From Auricularia sp. M13 (Eukaryota; Basidiomycota; Agaricomycetes; Auriculariales; Auriculariaceae): a stretch of 64,000 nt of DNA. Location of the stretch: positions 1,054,001 to 1,118,000 of the forward strand of contig CM073193.1 of the NCBI GenBank assembly GCA_037042915.1, written 5' to 3'. Below the pieces are notes generated by a model. The model saw nothing but the letters and a program-made list of their open reading frames with translations, made no database searches and had not been told where the DNA came from. Both the position numbers and the translations under genes were made by a program. Shown piece after piece: positions 55,579 to 64,000 of the stretch (position 1 is its first letter; each line of letters starts with the position of its first letter).

Positions 55579-57070
55579 TCAAACCTCGTCGAACGAAAGG
55601 CTGGCTTTGAGGCGAGCCGGAACATCGACTTTCGCGACCACAGCTCCCGCAAATCCACGCACGGAAATGGTGGAGCGTCCCGGATCCCCGATAGAGGAGG
55701 ACGCAAGTGCAGCGAGCATGTCACGCGCGTCCTTCTCTGTGGGCCCGGCGTTTTGCTGTTCAACTCCCTGCGGAGCGCGCACCTCTCCAAACACATCGTC
55801 CTGGACACGATCTCCGGCGCGGACGACGTCCAGTACAACATGCTGCACGCGGACGTCCGAAAGCGCGTGCAGAAGCCCCCACGGGAAGCTATCGGTCGGC
55901 CAGCCACCGAACTCGAGGCGCATCCCAGACGCAATATGCAGACGGAGTTCCGTGAGCGCGGGAAGCGGCGGTGCGTCCGCAACGAAAGTCGCCAGAACCG
56001 TAATGGGGATGCTGAGTATCTGGAGCTGCGCCAGACACGCCGCGCTCTGCGCGAAGATCGGCGGGAACGCGCGGCGGGCGTTGCGGTGGCGGTAATGGTG
56101 CTCTATCAAACGGTCGATTGAGATCGTGTGTCGGCGCCCGCCCGCGAGAATCGCGGTGAGAACGATGAGGTCGGGGGAGAACGTTGCTTCTACACGGAGG
56201 TCAAGCACGCCATAGAGCAATGGGCCCAAATCACGATCCGTGCCCTTGACCGGAAATCGAAGCACGACATCCCGCAGGCTGTCGACGTTGCACGCACGGT
56301 AAACGGGAAGGAGATCGCAGCGGGGACTGAACGTTTCCAGTTCGAGTTTGGTGAGAGATGGAGGCGCACGTTCGAAGAATTGGGGACGTGCAGTGTCACT
56401 CGTCGAATTCAGAAGCGAGAGCGACTGCAAGCGCGGACAGAGAGAGAACAGATTTCCCTCAGGACCCTGGATGACAAATGATCCGCGAAGCTCTGTAACT
56501 GTCGACAGAGCCAGGCAGGTAGAGGGCAGTACCAGGTAATGTGCGTGAAAGGATTTAAGCTTGCCGATTTGGCCACCGAGAAAGTCCTCTTGAATGTGCG
56601 CGACGTGCGTGAGATACACTAGATATTCCAATAGCGGCGCAGGATTATGTAGCAAGCCGGAATCCACAGTAAGTTGGATTGTGAGGGATCCGATGCGGTG
56701 GATGAGGGAACGCAGGACTTGTTCATCTGCCCGGGTCGGAAAGCCAGGATACCTGAGGCGAACTGGGATAGTGCCGGCGCGACTAACTGCCATCTTTATG
56801 AGGGTGGAAGATGGAGGCTCTGAGCCATCCCAGTGACTGATGTCGGCCCAAATCGCGGGAGATTCCAGAGCCGCAGTCCGCCATGCGCGCGAGACGTGTG
56901 AAGCGGTAATACGGGACTCGAATGGAAGAAACGAGAAGCACATGGCGAGAACCTCGGGCGGAAATATCAAAATCGGGTTCGAAGCGTTCCATTGAGAGCG
57001 TATGTCGGCAACAATGGCCGTTGCCTGCGCAAGAATGTCGGCCGTTATGGTTTTGATGGTGTCCGCCCTG
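55579..57070 (-). CDS. F-box protein 3
   Basis: Minus-strand coding with a long last exon that ends FDEV at 55579. The F-box reads ILIFPPEVLAMCFSFLPFES, then RITASHVSRAWRTAALESPA, then IWADI. Upstream of it the frame stays open through DTIKTITADILAQATAIVAD (about 57060), so the ATG at 56970 is internal. The real start lies in an upstream exon I could not define; a candidate acceptor is ccgcag near 57073. The body has LRR-like strands (LFSLCPRLQSLSLLNST, LTELRLHIASGMRLEFG) as in the other two F-box genes. An SCF role is inferred from family. Confidence 0.75.
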
Positions 57071-57073
57071 CGG

Positions 57074-57769
57074 CCATAAATATGATCAGAAAACCCCGCC
57101 GCTTTGCATGGAGTAATGCATACTCAGCAACACAGGAGGCTTGTCTGTCAAAGATAGAAAACAACAGGCCTCGAAGCGCCTGGCTGTCGCTCGACATCAT
57201 CGGGACGAACGAGGACGGCGGACTTTGATTTCGACTTGTTTACATTGTTTACATTCTTGTTCCCCGACCCCACGATTTGAAATCTGAAATTCTGAATGAG
57301 CAACTCATCCGCACATCGCTCTCACTTGCAGCTTGATATCTGCGGCAGTGCTCCCAGTTTCGGCTGTGACAGCGGATATTTCCCGCAGGGTCACGGTGTC
57401 AACACAAGGGAGGGAAGGCGCAGCAGGCCGCATTATCAAACGCACCGGCTCATTTCCGCTGGGCGGCCAGGATTTTAATGGGTAGCGCGAGACGGCGTGT
57501 CAATTGATCATGAGTCGGCCTGACAGCGGCGAGCGTGGCTTTTGCGTGGGGCAGCTGTCGCGGTCAAATCTCTTCCACATAAACCAAACAGACAAGCCAG
57601 ACCAAGGGCTAGCGCTACGCAGTGTGTTCCCCACGGGTCACAACCGGCTTCGTTCCGCCAACTGCATCTCGTTCAGACACGAACATCACGCCTCCTGATT
57701 TGATCTGAAAATACACGGCATCGATGCACGAAGTTTTCCACTAGTAGTAGCACACGTCAAGCAGCATCA
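57074..57769. other. Intergenic region
   Basis: About 700 bp upstream of the third F-box gene, probably containing its first exon and promoter. No further gene is seen. Confidence 0.4.
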
Positions 57770-58258
57770 TTATTCTGCATTCTCCGCGGGCGGAATGATA
57801 ACCATGCGGTCGGAGCGAATCTTGCCGGCGTGGAGGTCGCGCAGAACGTCGTTGACCTTCTCCAGCGGCGCCTCCTCTATCTCCAACTTCAATTTCCCGT
57901 GCATGATCGGCATCACCATCGTAAGCAGCGGAATTGAAAGCAGATTGAAAATAGTGTACATACGTCGGCGATGAGCTGCAAGACAGTCGCTGGACACGAC
58001 CTCCCCGCTGATCTCGTGCCCTGGGATGAACGGGTTCGGGTAGTACTCGCAAACTTTCAACACGAACAGCTAAGGGAATTTAACAACATAGAGCGCCTCT
58101 GAAAACGCGCTGTCAAACTAAAGAAAAATCGTACGCACATCCGAATGACACGCCCGCACGCGCAACAGCACCTCGTCGTCGCGCGGCGTCGGTCTGGCGA
58201 CGCGCTCCACGACGAGGTGTTCGCTGTCTGGTTTGTACACGGCAGCCAGCATCGACAT
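57770..58258 (-). pseudogene. Zinc alcohol-dehydrogenase remnant lacking the Rossmann domain
   Basis: The 5' part reads MSMLAAVYKPDSEHLVVERV, VLLRVRACHSD, then after an intron YPNPFIPGHEISGEVV. This is the GroES-like catalytic domain with the zinc-ligand Cys (CHSD) and the GHE motif. It then jumps, through non-coding-looking sequence, straight to an ADH C-terminus (KLKLEIEEAPLEKVNDVLRD, KIRSDRMVIIP) and a TAA at 57770. The structural-zinc loop and the NAD-binding Rossmann fold (some 180-200 residues) are absent. An internal deletion of the parent gene is the simplest explanation, and the product would not be an active dehydrogenase. It sits downstream of the hydroquinone reductase on the same strand. 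Confidence 0.7.
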
Positions 58259-58379
58259 CGTGCCAGACAGCGAGAAAAGGACTGCGAAGATGTGAGAGTT
58301 GCGCATGTACTAAGACAACGGCCAGCGCACTAATGCGCCTCAGGTAATGTGGGAACCTGTATGACAGTATCGCCGTTAA

Positions 58380-58640
58380 CAACTGTTCGGACAGCAATAG
58401 CGCCAAAAACCCTTCAAGTTGGCCGGTGCGTTCGATAGTTACTCTTCGACAAGTTCTCACCAATCACCAGTGAAAAACTGACGACTGAGACTAGGGTGAG
58501 ATCGCTCCGACCGACCATGCAGATTTCATAACGAGGAATCGAACCTACTCACAGCGAACCCAGGACCGGTGGTGCGCTTGCAGTGCGACACGCCGCAGTG
58601 CAGGTGAATCAAAAAGTTCGATTTCCACGAGCAGCATACA
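58380..58640 (-). pseudogene. Possible GFA-domain (glutathione-dependent formaldehyde-activating-like) fragment
   Basis: A short segment FLIHLHCGVSHCKRTTGPGFA, followed by a gtgagt donor, resembles the Cys-rich core of GFA-domain proteins (CHCxxCRRTTGSxFA), though Cys spacing differs. Downstream an out-of-frame WRYCCPNSC could be the second Cys pair. No complete gene can be assembled, so this is tentative. Confidence 0.25.
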
Positions 58641-58726
58641 CTCGCGCTCTTGACACAGTACAGGCAGAGTTACATTTGAGTTTAATTTCAGGTTATCTCA
58701 ATACACATTTTTTCTCCTCTTGAGAC

Positions 58727-61700
58727 TCAGAGCGGTTGGATGTGCGGCACAGGCCCAACGGGTACAATGCGCGTCGGGTTGATCTGCGGAGAACAGAGCA
58801 CACGTGAGCATACGATGATTCAAAAGGAAACGGTGCAGAAGAGGGAAGGAGCACGAAACCGAGCGGAATGGGAGACCAAGACGAAGATGAACCGAGAGAG
58901 AGGCTCATAACTGGGGACTGTGTCGGCGGGCGACGGGGATGGGGAGCAGCGACGCGCATCTCAGCAACACATGCGCAGGACCCGGCGACGCAATAGCGAC
59001 GCCAGATGCAGGGCGTGCAATGCGCATGGGAAGCCCGCGCGCAAAGGGCGCTCGCTTACTTCCACGCCAGCACAGGCGACAAGAAAAAATAACGGCCAGA
59101 TGCAGGGCAGGCTGGCACGAAGAGACACCACAGCATGCACCGCGCACGAGACGCCACTGCGTACCATCCAGTACCACGCCCACGCCAGCAGAGACCGCAG
59201 GACAGAAAATCAAACAAGACTAGAGTAGAGCCACGGATGCTGCGGGCGCGTCGGATTCCACAGCGAGCGCAAACCGGCTCCGCGAGCAACATACGCGCTG
59301 ACGTCCACCAGCTGGATGCACGGCCGTACGGCGGTGCTGAAAACACAGGACGACAACAGGCCCGCACGGCATGTGGCAGTACACAGAGAGCAATACGGCA
59401 ACGCGCGCGCGCCCATAAAAGGGCTCGCGCGAGCAGCGAGTCAGCCAGGATGCGCTGCGAGACGAAAGAAGCGGCACCGCGCCGATGCAGACCGCGCGTT
59501 GCACAACGACGCGTGGCCGGGCTCCGCCGTGCGCGCATGCGCGCGCACGGGAAGGCCGACCCCAGCATCTGCCTGTAACGCCCGCGCCAGCATCGGCAGC
59601 ACACGCCATATGCACGCCGCGCGCGTCCTGACCCGCACCGCAGTTGGAACGGCACCGAGCCATGCGGCGTGGAGACAACAGAACGACGTCCAGTATCAGC
59701 ATGCGGGCGCGCCAGCCACACGCGACTATGTCGCCCTCCAGCGACATGCAAATCGGCGCCCGCTAGCGCAGTGCCCCTGGACGCCCGCGCCTGCCTCGCA
59801 AACGTCACCGCGAGCCGTATGCGCTCCAACGGCATACAAGTGGATGCCCGTCAGCGAGGCGCGGGTCGACGCCCGCCAGCATGCCACTTGCCGCTCGCCA
59901 GCGGCATGCAAATCGGCGCCAGCTGGAGGCAGGCGCGTCAACGCTCCCCAGCAGCATGCTCCTCGACAGCCGCAGAGCAACGCTTGTCAACGGCATGCAC
60001 GTCGCCGCTAGCCAGCCAACAGAACCAGAGACGCGTAGACACTCGCAATCACGTCCAGCTTCTCTCCAGCGTCAGCGAGTGTCGCAGCAAGACATACGCG
60101 TCGAGACCCACACAGCACCATCTGCAAGCAGCCCCGACGCCGAGCCCTGGTCGAGCGGAGCAGCACCAGTGTGCGCGGCGACCACAGAGCGCGCCGGGCA
60201 TTCGCGTCGGCGGCGAGCGCGCACAGCAAAACGGCCAGCGCGCTGCGCACACACTCGCCGCCGTCTACGCCAGCGCAGCCGCCTTCTACCTGCGCTGGGT
60301 GTACGCGCTCGCCCGTCTGCGCCCGCAAACGCGCGCCCGCCCTCGCAGACGCGCGCCGTCTGTCCCGTTTGCGCCCTCATCATCGCGCCGTCCGTCTGCG
60401 CCCGCATCATCGCGCTGTCCGTCTGCGCCCGCACAGACGCGCTGTCTGTCTGCGCTCACGTACGCGCGCCGTGTGTCTGCGCTCACGTACGCGCGTTGTC
60501 CGTCTGCGCTCGCAACGTCGCGCGGTGCGTCTGCGCACACAAAGTCGCGCCGCCCGTCTGCACCCGCAACGACGCGCCGTCCGCCTGCGCTCAGCGCTCG
60601 CGTCCGCACGCCGCCAGTCTACGCAAATCACGCCGCCCGTCTGCGCCCGCAAAGTCGCACCGCCCTCTGCGCCCGCAAAGTCGCACCGTCCGTCCGTCTG
60701 CGCCCGCAAACGCCCACCGTTCCGTCCGCGCCAGCATACGCCCACCGGTCCGTCCGCATCCACGAACAGCGCCTCGGCAGCAAGGACGCGCTGCTCATCT
60801 GCGCTTGTCTGTCTCCATCTGCGCAGAGAAGAACAATGCTGCGCGATCCCCCGCCCGCGCACGCGACAATCCTCGGAGAGTCGCGCGCGCGAGAGGGGGC
60901 GCATCGTTGCGCGAACGTACGCCACCGAGCGCTGCAGAGCGCGCGCGGGGCAGCGAGGGCACGGCTCGCTCCCTTAGGCGGTGCAAAATTCACGCGCGGC
61001 ATACGGGGGTAGCGGAGTCCAGTACGCGCGCGAGGGCCAGCACGGAGCGGACAGAGCGTCACCTGGCCCGCGCGCGAGTAACGGGGGCGTGGACAGACCA
61101 CGGCGAGCCAGGGAAGAAAAAAGGAAAAGGAGAGGGGAAGCAATATGCAGGCGACGGGCAGAAAAGCGAGCGACGGGCAGAATTGCGTGCGACGGGCAGA
61201 AATGCGAGCGAGAGCAAGAGCATGCGCAGGCGGCATAAACCACGGTACGCGACGATGATGGACGAGCGGTCGCGCGAAAACGGCGGCTGCATGGATAAAG
61301 ATAGAGGGCGAGGGCGCGAGCGGGCCAGTATATAATGGCGCTCTAGAGCCCGCGGATAGAACCGCGCGCGCATGACAAGGAAAGAAAGAAAAAAAGACAC
61401 GAGGGGGCGAGGCGACACCACGACCTGGAAGAACGATACGCACATGCGGATGGCTCCAATAATAATGCGTCTTGATATGGTCGAAATTCGTCGTGCTCCT
61501 GAACGCGTCCTCGGTCCAATACAAATTCTTCATCCACCTATCCCACCATATGAACATCAGCATCATCACCCCACTCGATCCCGCCGTAACGCGCACCTAT
61601 TAAGCTCAGGATACCCATCGCGAATGGTGCGGATGTTGCACTTGAAATGGCCCACATACACGGGGTCGAAGCGGACCTACCATGGCCGCGTCGTCAGCGT

Positions 61701-62696
61701 GCCAAGTAGAAGTGGACGGAGATGAAGAGGGACGTACGAGCGTGACGAAGAGCCTGATATCAGCCTCGGTCAACCGATCCCCAACGAGATACTTCTTCCC
61801 GCCGGCAAGCATACCCTCCAGCCTATCCAGCGCAGCAAAGAGCTTGGTGACAGCAGCCTCGTACGCCTCCTGCGTCGCCGCGAAGCCCGAGCGGTACACC
61901 CCATCTACCGCACACCGGGGCGTCAGCAAGACTTCTCCAATCGCTGGTAGGACGGCATGCGCACTGTTAACATCGCTATAAACCCACTCATTCACTGCAT
62001 CGATCTCCGCGCGCAGCTCCGCGGGGTACAGGTCAACCGCAGCCTTCTCGGGCGGGAGGATGGCGTTAAACGCGGAGTTGAAGATCCTGATAATCTCGGA
62101 CGACTCGTTGTTCACGATCGTCCGCGCGTGCGTGTCCCACAGCACCGGCACCGTAAACCTATACAGGCGTCAGCCTGTATATCCTCCAGCAACAGCGTCA
62201 CGCCACACAGCGGCGCAAAGCAGACTCACCGGCCCTCATAATCCGGCGCAGCCTTCAAATACAGATCCTTAATATGCTGCGCGCGCTCGTGCGGGTCGGC
62301 GGTGGCGCCGGGGAACGGGTCCGCGTCGCCCAGCGGCCAGCCGTGCGCGCCCATGCGCGGGGAGACGACCGTCAGCCCGACGTGCGCGTCCAGCCCTTTG
62401 AGCGCGCGCACGATTAATGCGCGCGTCGCCCAGGCTGCATCGCGGTGCGCGGTGCGTCAGCATCGCGTTCAAAGCGGGGTCAGCATCGCGCCCGGAGAGG
62501 CCCAAAGACGCGCCGCAAAATAGGAGGAAAGAGACGTACGACACGCATAGGACACATATAAATGGTACCGCCCGCTCGTCACCTCCTCGGGCTTGAGGAA
62601 ATTGCGGAAGGAGGAGGGCGCGCGCTGGAAGGAGCCGTCGGGGCCGTGGAACTTGGACTTGGAGATGTCCGCCTGGGTCGACACGTCGCGCGACAT
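58727..62696 (-). CDS. S-glutathionyl-(chloro)hydroquinone reductase (YqjG/ECM4-like, GST superfamily)
   Basis: This enzyme uses glutathione to reduce S-glutathionyl-hydroquinones, formed during breakdown of quinones and lignin-type aromatics. The start at 62696 gives [20 protein letters not shown]. The active-site exon junction yields [18 protein letters not shown], with the catalytic Cys in CPWA (donor gtacgt, acceptor gatgcag). Next are [62 protein letters not shown], and the helical domain with [20 protein letters not shown]. Then follow [20 protein letters not shown] and [12 protein letters not shown]. The final exon is only 57 nt (58727-58783) and encodes the conserved end [18 protein letters not shown]. 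It lies beyond a 2,660-nt intron. All family landmarks are present in order. Confidence 0.9.
58784..61443 (-). repeat. Giant CpG-rich repetitive intron in the hydroquinone reductase gene
   Basis: It runs from a gtgcgt donor (61443) to a tccgcag acceptor (58784), in phase 0, and separates the last 19 codons, including the stop, from the rest of the gene. On the plus strand about 60290-60690 is a minisatellite of 22-30-bp units of the type CGTCTGCGCCCGCA. Other parts contain ATGCAAATCGGCGCCAGCTGG-like repeats (about 59745 and 59908) and pairs of CGACGGGCAGAA near 61150-61200. The plus-strand ORFs of over 400 codons here are Arg/Pro/Ala-rich products of this composition. Confidence 0.8.
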
Positions 62697-63683
62697 CGTC
62701 AGGGGGCGTAGAGTGGGTGTGCGGGCACGGGCGAGAGGGTGGAGAGCTCGAGCAGTAGATGAGCGCAGGAGGACAAGCGTCATATACTTCCGGCTGGACG
62801 GGCGCTTGATCGCTCAGCTGCGCGCTGCATGGGCGATCCCGGTCCGAGATTTCCGGCGGTTGGTCTTTGACCACGACGGTGACGCTCTTCTGCTCGCGGC
62901 GACAGCGCCTGGTTATGGGGGAACCTTGCTCGATTGTGTCCTCGCCTGCCTGCTTACGCGCCCTGCACTCGACAACCGTATCCAACCCGCGACAAGTACC
63001 GCTGACTCAACGCGTCTTCGCGCGCTCGCCGACATTGGCACCCCTCGCCAAAGCATAATGACATGATATTCTGGATTCTACTCGCGCCTGCTAGCGCCGT
63101 CGGGGCTCTCGTCATTGCCCGTAGGTCATCTGCATGGCTCTGCTCTTTGAATGGTACCCGTCTCATACCTGGACCTGACACCCCGTTTCGCTCGCCTTGC
63201 TCTTAGATCCGCGTGCGCGATCTTCTGCTGACCCATCGCCATACCCATGCGCGCGCACCTCTTCCAATTGGCAGTTCCATCCATTCATCCAGTCGCGCAC
63301 AAATTCACAGGCGTTGCTCATACACTGCAATTCTGTCCTTCCTCCCATTTGACATACAGTATGCACTACATTCCCGACCGCCGCAGACAATACGCCCCGC
63401 TTCGGATCGTTCTGAGTACAGACCACCCTGCATATCCTTCCCCCGACTCTTCGACTGGTAGCCCGACGCGGCTCAAAGTGCGGTCGCAACAGCAGCTGCC
63501 ATGTCCAGCATGCTATATCTGTGTGCCTTCCAGATCGCAAACCCGCGCCTGCTCTAATTCCGATAACTTCCCTCGTTCCTCTAACCGTGACGCATCTCCA
63601 AGCACGCCCCCTTTACGTCTCAGGCTACTAAGCTAAGCCAGCTCGCTACTGTCCATCTGCTGCTGCTCTGCGACTCCGACTCC
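62697..63683. other. Intergenic region upstream of the hydroquinone reductase
   Basis: This should include the reductase promoter. Short ORFs have no domains. No RNA gene or long repeat is visible. Confidence 0.45.
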
Positions 63684-63824
63684 CTGCACTGCTCACGCCC
63701 GCCCGAATCGCGCTGAACTGCTTACGCCCGGATGGCTCTGAATTGCCCCCGCCCGGATCGCTCTTAATTGCTCATGCCCGGATCGCGCTGAACTGCTTAC
63801 GCCAGAATCGCTCTGAATTCATAG
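63684..63824. repeat. 25-bp tandem repeat, about five units
   Basis: Units of the form CTGAACTGCTTACGCCCGGA plus TCGCT start at 63713, 63738, 63763, 63788 and 63813, with a longer first unit from 63684. Substitutions between units are few. Function unknown. Confidence 0.85.
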
Positions 63825-64000
63825 CTGCATACATAGTTCTTGCGCCGCGCTTCAGCAACGTCGAACACCACGGCGCAGTTGCCGCTTCATGATCACCACT
63901 CGATATCTTCGATCTGTGCCATCGTCGCCTGCCTGCATTCTTCTGCATGCGTACGATTGATCTATCTACGGACGCGCCTTGAATGCTGATGCACTGCTTA

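Noticed and set aside
58530-58560. tRNA B-box-like GGTTCGATTCC on the minus strand
   Set aside because: The surrounding sequence does not fold into acceptor, D and anticodon arms, and no A-box is placed correctly.
59669-61335. Overlapping plus-strand ORFs of 447 and 484 codons
   Set aside because: They lie inside the reductase intron and translate a CpG-rich minisatellite. Both frames stay open because of composition, and neither has a domain.

Overview
This window is nuclear DNA from a filamentous basidiomycete, most likely an Agaricomycete. The evidence is the small spliced introns (about 45-60 nt, GT..AG), GC-rich coding sequence, and families typical of mushrooms and polypores: F-box/LRR expansions, an Agaricomycete-type kinase-like protein, RBR ligase paralogues, a TET/JBP-type oxygenase, Zn2Cys6 regulators and a glutathionyl-hydroquinone reductase. 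A run of exactly 100 N at 13560-13659 marks a scaffold gap. All splice models were made by eye.

Layout. 1-11 kb is ordinary gene space: a formin cut by the window start (+), then a TBL1/Sif2-like LisH-WD40 protein, a nucleoside hydrolase and a GNAT acetyltransferase (all -). 11.8-14.2 kb holds a frame-disturbed, low-complexity gene next to the gap. 14.2-19.3 kb holds a divergent pair: a USP-fold cysteine protease (-) and a TET/JBP-like 2-oxoglutarate/Fe(II) oxygenase (+). They share about 1 kb of promoter with two palindrome-rich 85-bp repeats. A Ser/Arg-rich acidic protein follows at 19.6-20.8 kb.

20.8-34.7 kb is accessory DNA. It contains fragments of an RBR E3-ligase family, several minisatellites, a duplicated 38-bp perfect palindrome, two candidate MITE-like elements, three (AACCT)n tracts, and a well-supported non-autonomous hAT element (31316-31955) with an 8-bp target-site duplication. 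A CpG-dense block without a recognisable gene ends this stretch.

36.9-43.7 kb carries two Zn2Cys6 transcription factors: a small one (+) and a large XlnR/Gal4-style one (-). The large one is split by a 2,723-nt CpG-rich repetitive intron. 45.9-57.1 kb has three F-box genes and a kinase-like protein whose catalytic motifs are altered. 57.7-62.7 kb has an alcohol-dehydrogenase remnant and a glutathionyl-hydroquinone reductase. Its last 18 codons lie beyond a 2,660-nt intron of the same CpG-rich character. 62.7-64 kb holds only a short 25-bp tandem repeat.

The most notable points are the TET/JBP + USP-like divergent pair and the two giant, phase-0, CpG-dense introns in otherwise compact genes. 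No rRNA, tRNA or CRISPR was recognised.
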